Source of the DNA: Jiangella muralis
Lineage (GTDB): Bacteria; Actinomycetota; Actinomycetes; Jiangellales; Jiangellaceae
NCBI RefSeq assembly: GCF_001270745.1
Contig: NZ_LFXL01000010.1
Location: 418,629 to 482,628 of the forward strand
DNA length: 64,000 nucleotides
Reading direction: 5' to 3'
Part shown: one piece after another, positions 45,457-54,672 of the stretch
Numbering within the stretch: the stretch's first letter is position 1
Layout: each line of letters opens with the position of its first letter
Translations under genes and position numbers: made by a program
Notes under the pieces: generated by a model
What the model was told of the DNA's origin: nothing
The model's database searches: none
Seen by the model: only the letters and a program-made list of their open reading frames with translations

Positions 45457-45475
45457 CCGGCGGCCCGGCCGCCGG
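45457..45475 (+). terminator. hairpin after the second phoX-like gene
   Basis: 8-bp perfect stem (45457-45464 with 45468-45475), 3-base loop, followed by ggccttt. Lies 18 bases after the stop and before the cupin promoter. Confidence 0.5.
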
Positions 45476-45502
45476 GGCCTTTCGCGCCTCGCCGTCTCCA
45501 CG

Positions 45503-45523
45503 TAGGCTGGGAGAGCGCTTTCC
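45503..45523 (+). promoter_or_regulatory. -10 box with LacI-type operator
   Basis: TAGGCT (45503-45508) is followed immediately by ggagagcgctttcc (45510-45523), a 14-bp near-palindrome (6 of 7 pairs) centred on CG. This is the hallmark of LacI-family operators. It would cover the transcription start of the cupin gene, implying sugar-responsive repression. Confidence 0.65.
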
Positions 45524-45548
45524 GTCGCATCGCGCAGGAGGTCTTCGT

Positions 45549-46289
45549 ATGGGTGCAGGTCGGCCAGGGTTTCCCGGCGGAACGGCGGTCAGCCATCTCA
45601 CCGTCTATGACTGGCCCGGCGACGACGGGCTGGCCGGCGGGTCGCCGCACCTGCACACGGCGTCCGGCGAGGGCTACGTGGTGGTCGGCGGGAGCGGCCG
45701 GCTGGAGACGCTGAGCGCCGCCGGCGCCGGGTCGCACCCGCTGACCGCGGGCACCGTGCTGTGGTTCACGCCGGGCACGGTGCACCGGCTGGTCAACGAC
45801 GGCGGCCTGCAGATCGTCGTCGTCATGCAGAACGCCGGGCTGCCCGAGGCCGGCGACGCCGTCTTCACCTTCCCCGACGACGTGCTGGCCGACCCCGCTG
45901 GATACGCCGCGGCCGCCGCGTTGCCGAGCGGCGCCGCGGACGAGGACGCGGTCGCGGCCGCCGCCCGGGCCCGTCGCGACCTCGCGCTGGCCGGCTTCGC
46001 CGACCTGCGTCGCCGCGTCGCGGTGGAAGGGCCGGCCGCGCTGTCGTCGCTGTACGAGCGGGCCGGCGCGCTGGTCGCCGCGAAGGTGCCCGGCTGGCAG
46101 GAGACCTGGCAGCGCTCCGTCCGCGACGGGGTCGACGAGACCGGTCGCACGCTGACCGCCCTCGCCGCCGGCGACGCCGGCCACCTGCGGACCGCCTCCG
46201 TGCACGTCGGCGAGCGACGCGAACAGCCCTACCGGTACGGCATGTGCGGCCGGCTGCGCACCTGGGACGTGGCCGCGCTCGCGGGCTGA
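45549..46289 (+). CDS. cupin domain protein
   Basis: 246 aa from ATG 45549 with an ideal AGGAGGT RBS. The cupin barrel occupies residues about 20-100: HLHTASGEGYVVVGGSGRLETL (first motif with histidines) and VLWFTPGTVHRLVNDGGL (second motif). The helical C-terminal half has FADLRRRVAVEGPAAL and WQETWQRSVRDGV. Under a LacI-type operator, so a carbohydrate-linked role is likely; enzymatic or sensor function is not resolved. Confidence 0.78.
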   Translation: MGAGRPGFPGGTAVSHLTVYDWPGDDGLAGGSPHLHTASGEGYVVVGGSGRLETLSAAGAGSHPLTAGTVLWFTPGTVHRLVNDGGLQIVVVMQNAGLPEAGDAVFTFPDDVLADPAGYAAAAALPSGAADEDAVAAAARARRDLALAGFADLRRRVAVEGPAALSSLYERAGALVAAKVPGWQETWQRSVRDGVDETGRTLTALAAGDAGHLRTASVHVGERREQPYRYGMCGRLRTWDVAALAG

Positions 46290-46338
46290 TGCTGCCGCAC
46301 CGTCCAGTGATACCAACCCCCGACACCTGGAGGACCCC

Positions 46339-48210
46339 GTGCGCCTGCCCAGACCGTCCTTACTCCTCGCCACCGCCCTGCCGGTCGCCGCGCTGAGCGC
46401 GGCCCTCATCGCGGCACCCGCGGCGGCCGAGACACCCGAGGCAGCCGAGCCCGCCGTCGTGCTGAGCGAGGACTTCTCCGGCGGTGAGCTCCCGGCCGGC
46501 TGGACCGCCGTCGACGGCCAGTGGTCGGTGTCGGACGGGCGGCTGGTCGGCGTGAGCACGTCGTCGAGCCAGTTGTCGCGCATCACGTTCGGCCCGCACC
46601 TGCGCAACTTCCGGGTCGAGGTGACGGCGAGGTTCGAGCAGGTCGCCAACGCCGCCCGGTGGACCGCCGTCGGCATGGACATCGCGCCGGACGGGTCCAC
46701 GCCGTGGTGGATCGCCACCATGCGCAGCGGCACGACCGCCGCCAACGGCCTCGAGTTCGCCCAGCGCACCACGTCCGACGGCTGGAACGTCACCAACACG
46801 GCGGCCGCACCGCACGCGGCCGGCACGGGCAACGACGTCCGCATCGCCGTCGAGGTGCACGGCAGCCGGGCCACCTGGATCTTCGACGGCCAGGAGGTCA
46901 TGCGCACCAGCGCCCTGCAGCGCAGCGACCAGGGCGTGCTGGGCCTGATCGTGAACGGCAGCACCGTATCCTTCGACGACGTCGTCGTCACGGAGTTGGA
47001 GGAGGAGCCGGTGATCCGACCGGTCGGCCCCGAGTCGACGCCCGCCGTCGTGGCGCACCGCGGCTATTCATCGGTGGCGCCCGAGAACACCCTCGCCGCG
47101 GTGGAGTCCGCGCTACGCACCGGCGCCGACTACGTCGAGGTCGACGTCGCGACCAGCGCCGACGGCGTGCCGATCATCCTGCACGACAACACGCTGGACC
47201 GGACGACGGACGGCACCGGCGCGCTGCCGTCCGTGACGTCGGACTACATCGAGGGCCTGGACGCCGGGTCGTGGTTCTCGACCGCGTTCACCGGCCAGCC
47301 GGTGCCGACGCTGCTCGACGTGCTGGCGCTGATGAAGGGCCGCGCGCCGACGCTGCTGCTGGAGGTCAAGGGCCCGGAGACGTACGCCGAGCTGGAGCTC
47401 ATCGTCGGCCAGCTGCGCGACCAGGGCCTGATCGAGCAGACCCTCCTGCAGAGCTTCGACGTGCAGGTGCTGCGCGACGTGCGGACGATCGAGCCGGAGC
47501 TGCGCCTGGGCCTGCTGCGCTCGAGCCTCGACGCCGACCCGGTCGCGACGGCGCAGGAGCTCGGCGTCGTCGCCTACAACCCGGCGTGGACGGCACTGCA
47601 GACCCGCACCGACGTCGTCGAGGACCTGCACGCTGCTGAGATCGCCGTCATGCCGTACACCATCGACGACCCGGCCCAGTGGGCGATCCTGCGGGACCTC
47701 GGCGTCGACGGCGTCATCACGAACAAGCCGGGCGAGCTGGTCGGCTGGAACGCGCGGCACGTGCAGACGGTGCCGGACGAGCCCACGGTGGCGTTCGCGG
47801 CACCGGCCGACGGCGCGACGCTGACCCGCGGCGACGTGCTGGTGCCGGCGGTGACGTCGGAGCGGGCCGAGTCGATCGCGCTCACGCTGGACGGCACGGA
47901 GGTCGCCGAGGGCGCCGCCATCGCCGTCGACACGCTGGCCGCGGGCGAGCACACGCTCGAGGTGACGGCCACCGGCGTCAACGGCACCGCCACGGCCAGC
48001 ACGACCGTGACGGTGCAGCCGTCGGCGGCCGGCCTGGTGCGGCTGGCCACCGGCCCGGACGTCAACCGCACGTTGCGCGACCAGCTGCTGCGCGCGATCG
48101 ACCGGTCCGACTGGATCCGGGTCGCCTCGATCGCCGAGGCCGGAGTCGGCGGCGACCAGCTGCCGGCCGAACTGGCCGCGCTGATCGCCGCCGACGCACG
48201 GGCGCTCTGA
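46339..48210 (+). CDS. secreted glycerophosphodiester phosphodiesterase, multidomain
   Basis: 623 aa from GTG 46339 (GGAGG upstream). Sec signal peptide (LLLATALPVAALSAALIAAPAAA). Residues about 35-220 form a LamG/concanavalin-like beta domain. GDPD domain near 230-480 with VVAHRGYSSVAPENTLAAVESAL, VEVDVATSADGVPIILHDNTLDRTTDGTG and LLLEVKGP. Then an Ig-like domain (APADGATLTRGDVLVPAV) and a C-terminal helical repeat. Releases glycerol phosphate from phosphodiesters or teichoic acids outside the cell. Neighbouring phosphatases suggest phosphate scavenging. Confidence 0.9.
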   Translation: MRLPRPSLLLATALPVAALSAALIAAPAAAETPEAAEPAVVLSEDFSGGELPAGWTAVDGQWSVSDGRLVGVSTSSSQLSRITFGPHLRNFRVEVTARFEQVANAARWTAVGMDIAPDGSTPWWIATMRSGTTAANGLEFAQRTTSDGWNVTNTAAAPHAAGTGNDVRIAVEVHGSRATWIFDGQEVMRTSALQRSDQGVLGLIVNGSTVSFDDVVVTELEEEPVIRPVGPESTPAVVAHRGYSSVAPENTLAAVESALRTGADYVEVDVATSADGVPIILHDNTLDRTTDGTGALPSVTSDYIEGLDAGSWFSTAFTGQPVPTLLDVLALMKGRAPTLLLEVKGPETYAELELIVGQLRDQGLIEQTLLQSFDVQVLRDVRTIEPELRLGLLRSSLDADPVATAQELGVVAYNPAWTALQTRTDVVEDLHAAEIAVMPYTIDDPAQWAILRDLGVDGVITNKPGELVGWNARHVQTVPDEPTVAFAAPADGATLTRGDVLVPAVTSERAESIALTLDGTEVAEGAAIAVDTLAAGEHTLEVTATGVNGTATASTTVTVQPSAAGLVRLATGPDVNRTLRDQLLRAIDRSDWIRVASIAEAGVGGDQLPAELAALIAADARAL

Positions 48211-48521
48211 CCCGCCGGGCGGGCGTCGGGGCGCCAGGGGGACGGCCAACGGCACGGCCCCGGCGCACGGTCGGCAGCACCGGGCGCGGTTGGTCGCACC
48301 CTTGATGGGTGAGGCGACTGTCGCCCGGCGACAGCCACCTCACCCGGTCACGGGCCATCACCTTGGCTAGGCTGACCGCCGCCCGGACGTCCGGTTCGTC
48401 CGGATATCCAGCATGGTCAGCAGTGCCAAGGCACCCGCGGCGATCAGCCCACCCAAGCTGCATAGATCACGAGGACCCGTTCAGCTAGAGCGGCCGGTCA
48501 TGCCACCCCATCGAGCCGCCG
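48211..48521. other. intergenic region between convergent genes
   Basis: 311 bases. Contains the two-part hairpin at 48307-48345. On the - strand at about 48374-48470 a short frame reads like the end of a membrane protein (GGLIAAGALALLTMLDIRTN), perhaps a gene remnant. Nothing else recognised. Confidence 0.5.
48307..48345. terminator. two-stage hairpin between convergent secreted-enzyme genes
   Basis: gggtgagg (48307-48314) pairs with cctcaccc (48338-48345). After a 3-by-3 internal loop, ctgtcgcc pairs with ggcgacag around a single base. Very stable and symmetric, so probably bidirectional; no T-run. Confidence 0.6.
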
Positions 48522-51500
48522 TCAGCCGAGCAGGTGCTTCAGCGCCCGCTCCATGACGGCGGCCCGCTCGGCCGCGTCCTCGATGCCCTCCAATCCGAAC
48601 CCGGCGTAGAGCGTGCCGGGCGTCGCCGTGACCGCCGCCTCCGGGAAGCCGCCGGCCGTCGTGCGGATGAAGTCGTTGGCGTTCGGCGCGCTCCCCTCGG
48701 GCGGGCCGGGCACGTCCCAGCCGCCGAGGTCGGTCTCGAACGACGTGTCGCCGGCACCGGTGCTGACGGTGATGTCGTCGACGAAGACGCCCAGGCCCTG
48801 AACCGCCCAGTCGCTGGCGTAGCTGAGCGACAGGTCGACGTCGCCGCCGGCGTACGCGGACAGGTCGATCGACCACTGCTGCCAGCCGCCGGAGTTGCCG
48901 GACGCGGCGTTCCACGCGCCGGTCGTGCCGGTCGGCAGGCAGGTGGTGCCGTCGACGACGGTCTGGTAGTGCTCCAGCCGCGGGTGCAGGGTGTTCCAGC
49001 CGGCCGGGCAGCTGCCGCCCGCGGTCTCCTGCGACGTGTTCCCGTTCGCGTCCGGCAGTGTGGTCCAGTCGTCGGTGCCGGCCGGTGCGGCCTCGACGAA
49101 CAGGTGGTCCCAGGCCGCCTCGGTGTCGTACGACGTCCAGAATGACAGCGTGGCGCCGCCGGCCGGGACGCTGATCGTGTTCGTCAGCCGCTTGAACGAG
49201 ACGTCGCCGATCTGCGAGTAGACGTAGAAGTCGCCGGTGTGCGGCTCGAACGGGCCACCCTCGCGGTCCCAGCGCGCCGCGACCCAGCTGTCGAACTGCG
49301 GGTACGTGTCCGGGTCGAGGATGCCGCTGGTGACGACCTGCGAGTTGCTGTGGTCCTGGTTCCCGGCCGGGTCGAACCCCCAGGCCAGGCCCTCGAACGG
49401 GCCCTCGTCGCCGCCGATGACGTCGAGCAGGCCGTCGTCGCCGGTGCCGGCGTCGTCCACAAGCAGGTAGGCGCCGAGCCAGTACTGCAGCACGTCGTTG
49501 GTGAGGTCGCCGGAGCCGGCCAGCACCCGGCAGCGCGCCGCGACCACGGGCGAGGACGAGCACTGCGCGTTCGCGGCCGTCGGGTCGTAGGCCTGCAGCC
49601 CGAGGTTCTGGGTGTACTGGCTGCCCGCGTACTTGCCGGTGTAGAGCACCCGGCCGCCCTCGTTGAGGAAGTCGCGGACCTCCAGCAGCTCGTCCATGGC
49701 CAGCCGCGACGCGTTGCCGCCGGCCCAGCCCGGCTCCCGGGTCACGACGTCGTCGCCGGTGTACCAGACGACGGCGTCGTAGTGCGACAGCACGCCCAGC
49801 GCATCCGGCGCCGTCCGGCCGCGGGCGTCGACGTCGTACACGTCGTAGCCGACGCCGTTCGCCGTCAGCGCCTCCTCGTAGGCGGCCAGGTGGTGCGGGC
49901 CGCCGGGCGGCTGGACCGGCGAGGCGCCGGTGTGGTCCTCGGCGGCGAGGATCAGCACGTCGTCGCCGGACTCCTCGACCGCGGTGTAGGTGAACGAGTC
50001 GCTGGTCTGCCCGCCGCCCTCGAACCACACCTCGACGGAGTCGCCGGGGTCGGTGCCGGTGACGACGCCGCTCATCACCTGGTAGTAGACGTCGGTGCCG
50101 CCGCCGTAGCGGTCGCCGCCCTTCCACTCCTCGGTGGGCGCGCTCTGAACCGGGCCGCCGTCGACGCTGTACTTCACCGTCACCGCGCCGAGGTCGCGCT
50201 TGGCCAGCACCCGCACCTCCTGCGGGTCGCCGTAGGAGTAGTCGAAGGTGAAGTCGGCCTGCGGCAGGCCGGCCTTGTAGGTGTCGTCGCTCTGCAGGTA
50301 GAACGGCTTCGTCGTGAGGCCCAGGTGCGACACCGGGTCGTCCGGGTCGGCCGCGGACTTCGCGACGTCCATGGCGAACGGCAGCACCTTCTCGAACTCG
50401 GCCTGCACCAGCGCCTCGTCGTCGGGGAAGACGAACCCGCTGCCGGCGACGCCCTCGCCCAGTTCGGGCGTCCACGCCAGGGTGCCGCGCTGGGAATGCG
50501 CGAAGTCGGTGGTCTCGCCGTTGGTCACGTACAGGACGTCCGACGACAGCCCCGGTTCCCAGCCGGCGATCGCCGGGGTGTCCCGGTTCCCGGACAGCGC
50601 GTAGTAGATCGGATCGTCCCCGCTCGGGGTGCCGGTCTGCCAGCCCTCCGGGTACAGCAGCCACTCGCCGGCGGAGTGCCAGTTCACGTGGAAGGCGAAG
50701 TCGACGCGGTCGTAGAGCGCCAGCATCGCCTGCGTCTCCGGCTCGGAGCCGGCCTCCGGCCCGCGATACGTGTCGCTGGAGATCAGCGACGACGAGCCCT
50801 CCTCGTCGTACTGGAAGTGCTCGGGGTAGTTGCGGTTCGGGTCGACGCCGTCGAGCGCCGTGGTGGTGCCGTCGCCGTCGTTGTCGCGCAGGTTCTTCCG
50901 CCACAACCGCTCGTTGTCGAACGTGTACTGGTAGCCGTCCGGGTTGGCGACCAGCACGAACCAGTACTCGTTGCGGCGCAGCAGGCTGCGCACCTCGCGG
51001 TCGTTGGCCCGCCAGCCGTCGACCAGGTCGTCGAGCAGCCGGCGGTTGACCTCGCCGGAGATCCACTCGCGGGCATGCTGCAACGAGCTGTACAGCACCG
51101 CCGGGCGGGTGCCGTCGGCGATGCCGCGGGCGCCCTGGGTCAACTTGAGCGCGATGATCTCGCGGCCCTCGTACGTCTCGCCGAGCACGACCAGCTTGGC
51201 GATCTGCGGGTTGTCCTTCGCGAGGTCGTACAGCTGGTCGCGCAGGCCGCCGTCCTCGTCCCAGGACCGCCAGACGGTGAACCCGGCAGCCGCCTGCCGG
51301 GCCGCCGCCTCGGTGGCGCTGAGCCCGTCGGCGTTGCGCTTCACCTCGACGTCGACGCCGCGGCCGCGCAGCGCCCGCACCTCGTCCTCGGTGAGCACCA
51401 GGTCCATGCGGACGCCGGACGCGGTCGGCTCGGCGGCGGTGACGTCGAGGCCGTCGGCGCTGATCTCGGCCGCCTGCTGCGCGGTGACGTCGGCGGTGTA

Positions 51501-51608
51501 GGCCTCGAGCTCGCCGCCGTTGTCGGCGCCCGCGCCGCTGGTGACCAGCAGCGAGACGCCGAGCCCGAGGGCGGCGGCGGCAGGGAGGAGACGGCGGGGC
51601 ACGCGCAT
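48522..51608 (-). CDS. secreted M14 zinc carboxypeptidase with C-terminal accessory domains
   Basis: 1028 aa. Signal peptide (1-28), a propeptide-like region to about 100, then an M14 catalytic domain: zinc ligands His178 and Glu181 in LQHAREW, His311 in HVNWHSAGEW, catalytic Glu in LAWTPELGEG. After it an Ig-like segment, a flavodoxin/ThuA-like segment (DVLILAAEDHTGASPVQPP...GVLSHYDAVVWYTGDD), and an immune-inhibitor-A-like jelly roll (FWTSYDTEAAWDHLFVEA). Resembles carboxypeptidase T-type exoenzymes. Extracellular peptide degradation is the expected role. Confidence 0.9.
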   Translation of the reverse strand: MRVPRRLLPAAAALGLGVSLLVTSGAGADNGGELEAYTADVTAQQAAEISADGLDVTAAEPTASGVRMDLVLTEDEVRALRGRGVDVEVKRNADGLSATEAAARQAAAGFTVWRSWDEDGGLRDQLYDLAKDNPQIAKLVVLGETYEGREIIALKLTQGARGIADGTRPAVLYSSLQHAREWISGEVNRRLLDDLVDGWRANDREVRSLLRRNEYWFVLVANPDGYQYTFDNERLWRKNLRDNDGDGTTTALDGVDPNRNYPEHFQYDEEGSSSLISSDTYRGPEAGSEPETQAMLALYDRVDFAFHVNWHSAGEWLLYPEGWQTGTPSGDDPIYYALSGNRDTPAIAGWEPGLSSDVLYVTNGETTDFAHSQRGTLAWTPELGEGVAGSGFVFPDDEALVQAEFEKVLPFAMDVAKSAADPDDPVSHLGLTTKPFYLQSDDTYKAGLPQADFTFDYSYGDPQEVRVLAKRDLGAVTVKYSVDGGPVQSAPTEEWKGGDRYGGGTDVYYQVMSGVVTGTDPGDSVEVWFEGGGQTSDSFTYTAVEESGDDVLILAAEDHTGASPVQPPGGPHHLAAYEEALTANGVGYDVYDVDARGRTAPDALGVLSHYDAVVWYTGDDVVTREPGWAGGNASRLAMDELLEVRDFLNEGGRVLYTGKYAGSQYTQNLGLQAYDPTAANAQCSSSPVVAARCRVLAGSGDLTNDVLQYWLGAYLLVDDAGTGDDGLLDVIGGDEGPFEGLAWGFDPAGNQDHSNSQVVTSGILDPDTYPQFDSWVAARWDREGGPFEPHTGDFYVYSQIGDVSFKRLTNTISVPAGGATLSFWTSYDTEAAWDHLFVEAAPAGTDDWTTLPDANGNTSQETAGGSCPAGWNTLHPRLEHYQTVVDGTTCLPTGTTGAWNAASGNSGGWQQWSIDLSAYAGGDVDLSLSYASDWAVQGLGVFVDDITVSTGAGDTSFETDLGGWDVPGPPEGSAPNANDFIRTTAGGFPEAAVTATPGTLYAGFGLEGIEDAAERAAVMERALKHLLG

Positions 51609-51753
51609 GGTGGACTCCTTCGTCCGTCGGAGACGACCGTGGTCGTGAACGAACTCGGGAGCCGGGGCCCGCTGCGGTCAGGCGCCCCCCGTGCCCGCCC
51701 GCTGCGGACCGTACTGCGTCGGGGCGATCTTGTGAAGCCGCTGGTCCGGACCG

Positions 51754-52125
51754 CTAGGGGGTCGGAGGCAGCGGCCGGCGCCCGGCGAAGCCGAGATCGG
51801 CGCGGTGGTACCACGCCAGCTCGGCGTCGCCCTCCAGCCAGCACAGCAGCACCGGCTCGTCGTCGAGCACGGACGGGAAGTCCAGCAGCAGCGGCGCGAT
51901 GCCCTTGACCTCGACGCCGGCCGCGACGACAGCGGACAGCAGTTCGTCGAGGCGGGCCTGCGCGGCCTTCAGCTCCGGCAGCCCGCCCAGCGGCGTCGGC
52001 GCGCCACCCTGGACCGCGGCGCCCAGTTCGGCGAGGTCGGCGCGCACCGCGATCAGGCCGGCCAGCGTCGGGCGCAGCCGGTCGAGCACGGCGCGCGCCT
52101 CGGCGGCGGTGTAGACGTCGCTCAT
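51754..52125 (-). CDS. DUF2203 family protein
   Basis: 123 aa from ATG 52125. YTAAEARAVLDRLRPTLAGLIAVRADLAEL helix, then GVEVKGIAPLLLDFPSVLDDEPVLLCWLEGDAELAWYHRADLGFAGRRPL, the conserved DUF2203 C-terminus. Cytosolic, function unknown. Stands alone between the carboxypeptidase and the transporter operon. Confidence 0.82.
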   Translation of the reverse strand: MSDVYTAAEARAVLDRLRPTLAGLIAVRADLAELGAAVQGGAPTPLGGLPELKAAQARLDELLSAVVAAGVEVKGIAPLLLDFPSVLDDEPVLLCWLEGDAELAWYHRADLGFAGRRPLPPTP

Positions 52126-52159
52126 CCCCCGATTGTCCAGGAGCGGGCGGCCGCCGCCG

Positions 52160-53446
52160 TCAGCCGGAGCACGCTGACGCGTAGTCGTAGCTGTCCGCAT
52201 TGGTGCCAGTCACGCCGGTCGCCACGGACGACAGCCCCAGCGGAGCTTCCGGGTCGGGCTTGTTGATGACGGCGGTCCGGTTGACGTTCTCGTTCGGGTC
52301 GCCGCCGAGCGTGGTGGCTGGGAGCGCGCCTTCGAAGTCGACCTCCAGCCCGTCGACCACCGCCCGCACGCCCTCACGCGTCAGGTCGTCGTTCTCGGCG
52401 GCCGCCTCCAGAGCGGCCTTGACGGGATACGACCAGATCCAGCCGTAGATGTAGCCCTGGTTGGCCGGCAGCTCGTCGCCGAGCGACTCGCGGATCGCCG
52501 CGTGCGCCTCGGTATCTGCATCGAGGTCCTCCCACGGGGCGACGTTGGTGTAGAGCGCCTGCAGCGCGGGCGCGGCCGGCGTGTCGAGCAGCGCCGGGTT
52601 CCACGTCGGGACCGAGCCGAGGAACTGGCCGGTGAACCCGTTCGCGGCCGAGCCGCCGACGATCTCCGCGGTCTCCGCCGGCCCCACGGCCAGCACGACC
52701 ACATCGGCACCGGACTGCAGCACCTGGCCGACGGCGGCGTCCTGGGAACCGACCTGCGCGTTCGGTGCGGTCTCCACGAAGCCCGCGAACTGCGCGCCGG
52801 CGGCCTCCGTCCATGCCTCGACGCCTGCGGCCGAGTCGCCGCCGTAGTCGCCCGGATAGCCGACTGCCAGCACCGTCTCCGGCGGCGCCACGTTCTCGGA
52901 GAACCAGTCGAGCCCGATCTGCGACTCGAGGCAGTAGGAGTAGCCGGCCTCGAGGATGAGGCCGTCGTCGTTGTCCTCGAAGTTCCAGCCGGACCACCAG
53001 GACGCCGGCGCGCCGACGACGTCGTCGGAGTCCATGTCGCCGAGGATCGCTTCTGTGGTCTCGGTGCCGAGGGTCTGGGCGAGGGCCAGGATCTCCGGCT
53101 CGATCTCGCGGTAGGCCGCGCTGTGCTCCTGCGGGTCGTACCGGGTGTCTCGGGTGTACTCGGTGATGTCGACGTCGTAGCCGCCGATACCGCCCTCCTC
53201 GTTCACCCGCTGCCAGAACGCCACCTGGCCATCGGTGATCGGCACGGCGAGCGCCGCGAACGGCCCCTCCGTCAGGTCGGAGAGCACACCCAGGTAGATG
53301 CAGCCGTTGTCCTCGTTGACCGCGTCGGGGCACGGATCGTCGGACACCCCGGGGCCGGTCTCGGCATCGTCGGACCCGCATCCGCCGACGACGAGCGCCA
53401 GCCCGCCGCACGCGGCGGCGATCCACCCGCTTCTGAAGCTCCTCAT
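52160..53446 (-). CDS. livJ: branched-chain amino-acid-type ABC transporter substrate-binding lipoprotein
   Basis: 428 aa from ATG 53446. Lipoprotein signal with lipobox VVGGC (Cys23). Type I periplasmic-binding fold (IYLGVLSDLTEGPFAALAVPITDG, TVLAVGYPGDYGGDSAAGVEAW, GADVVVLAVGPAETAEIVGG). Atypically acidic and distant from true LivJ. Last gene of the livF-livG-ligase-livH-livM operon; substrate is probably a carboxylic acid rather than an amino acid (inference from the ligase). 74-base gap before it suggests separate translation or processing for higher expression. Confidence 0.85.
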   Translation of the reverse strand: MRSFRSGWIAAACGGLALVVGGCGSDDAETGPGVSDDPCPDAVNEDNGCIYLGVLSDLTEGPFAALAVPITDGQVAFWQRVNEEGGIGGYDVDITEYTRDTRYDPQEHSAAYREIEPEILALAQTLGTETTEAILGDMDSDDVVGAPASWWSGWNFEDNDDGLILEAGYSYCLESQIGLDWFSENVAPPETVLAVGYPGDYGGDSAAGVEAWTEAAGAQFAGFVETAPNAQVGSQDAAVGQVLQSGADVVVLAVGPAETAEIVGGSAANGFTGQFLGSVPTWNPALLDTPAAPALQALYTNVAPWEDLDADTEAHAAIRESLGDELPANQGYIYGWIWSYPVKAALEAAAENDDLTREGVRAVVDGLEVDFEGALPATTLGGDPNENVNRTAVINKPDPEAPLGLSSVATGVTGTNADSYDYASACSG

Positions 53447-53520
53447 CGAGCTCTCCCTCCTGGTTGGTGAACACGTCGCCGGACGCTGGGAACGGCGGCG
53501 GTTGATCGAATATGAGCGGA

Positions 53521-54672
53521 TCAGTAGGAGAAGGGCCAGGCCTTCCAGTAGTTGCGCACCCGCACCCACAGGCCGTAGAGCCCGCGCGGCTCGAGCACGA
53601 GGAACAGGACGATCAACGCACCGAAGATCATGGTCTGCAGCTGGAACACCGACAGGAAGCCTTCGCCGGTGTGGCCGGAGATGAACGGCAGGTAGGCGGA
53701 GAGCTCGTCGACCAGCCGGGGCAGCAGCACGACGAAGGCCGCACCCATGATCGATCCGGTGATCGTCGCGACGCCGCCGATCAGGACGACGGCCAGGAAG
53801 TCGATGGACAGGAACAGGTCCCAGGTGTTCGGGCTGATCCGCCCGACGACCACGGAAAGCAGGGCGCCGGCGATGCCCGCGTAGAAGGACGAGATGGTGA
53901 ACGCCAGCGTCTTGGTGCGCAGCAGCGACACGCCCATCACCTCGGCCGCGACGTCGCGGTCGCGGACGGCGGCGAACGCCCGGCCCCACTTCGATCTGGT
54001 GAGATTGCGCGCTGCCACGGCCAGGACCACCAGCACCACGAGGCAGAGGATGTAGTAGACCATGTCCCGGTTGACCCGCGTCCCGAACAGCTCGAACCGC
54101 GTCGTCAGGTCGACTCCGAACAGCACCGGTTCGGCGGGTGCCCGCCCGACGCCCGCTCCCCCGGTGATCGAGTCCGCTTCATTGAAGATGTGCAGCCCGA
54201 TGAACACCAGACCCAGAGTGAGGATCGCCAGGTACAGTCCGCGGACCCGGGCGGCGAGGGGTGCCACCGCGAAGCCGACGAGAGCCGGGACGAGCCCGGC
54301 CAGCGGGAGCCAGATCGCCATGTCCAGGCCGAGGCCCACCACGTCGTCGGTGGCCTCGCCGCCGAAGACCGCCGCGGTATAGGCGCCCAGGCCGAGGAAG
54401 AACGCATGCCCGAGCGACACCTGGCCGGCGTATCCCGTCACCAGGTTCAGCCCGATGCCACCGATCGCGTAGACGAACACCGTCGTGAGCAGGCTGGTCA
54501 GGTCGCGGTCGAGGTAGAACGGCAGCGCCAGGACCGCCACCAGCAGGGCCAGCGTCCACACCCGCTTGGCCGGCGTGTTCCAGATGGCCTGGTCGGCGGC
54601 GTAGCTGGTGTAGAGCAGCGGCCGCCCGCGGCCGGCCCCACGACGTCGCGCACCCTCGGTGGTCACGCTCAT
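53521..54672 (-). CDS. livM: LivM-type ABC permease
   Basis: 383 aa, about ten membrane helices, with GLNLVTGYAGQVSLGHAFFLGLGAYTAA and the EAA-like AARNLTRSKWGRAFAAVRDRDVAAEVMGVSLLRTK loop of the LivM family. The long N-terminal cytosolic tail (MSVTTEGARRRGAGRGRPLL) is extra. ATGA overlap with livH. Confidence 0.93.
   Translation of the reverse strand: MSVTTEGARRRGAGRGRPLLYTSYAADQAIWNTPAKRVWTLALLVAVLALPFYLDRDLTSLLTTVFVYAIGGIGLNLVTGYAGQVSLGHAFFLGLGAYTAAVFGGEATDDVVGLGLDMAIWLPLAGLVPALVGFAVAPLAARVRGLYLAILTLGLVFIGLHIFNEADSITGGAGVGRAPAEPVLFGVDLTTRFELFGTRVNRDMVYYILCLVVLVVLAVAARNLTRSKWGRAFAAVRDRDVAAEVMGVSLLRTKTLAFTISSFYAGIAGALLSVVVGRISPNTWDLFLSIDFLAVVLIGGVATITGSIMGAAFVVLLPRLVDELSAYLPFISGHTGEGFLSVFQLQTMIFGALIVLFLVLEPRGLYGLWVRVRNYWKAWPFSY

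Noticed and set aside
48374..48470. Short membrane-like frame on the - strand between convergent genes
   Set aside because: No start codon with RBS and only one hydrophobic segment; noted as a possible remnant but not called as a gene.
49239..51908. 889-codon + strand frame opposite the M14 peptidase
   Set aside because: Antisense shadow; the - strand product has signal peptide and complete zinc site.
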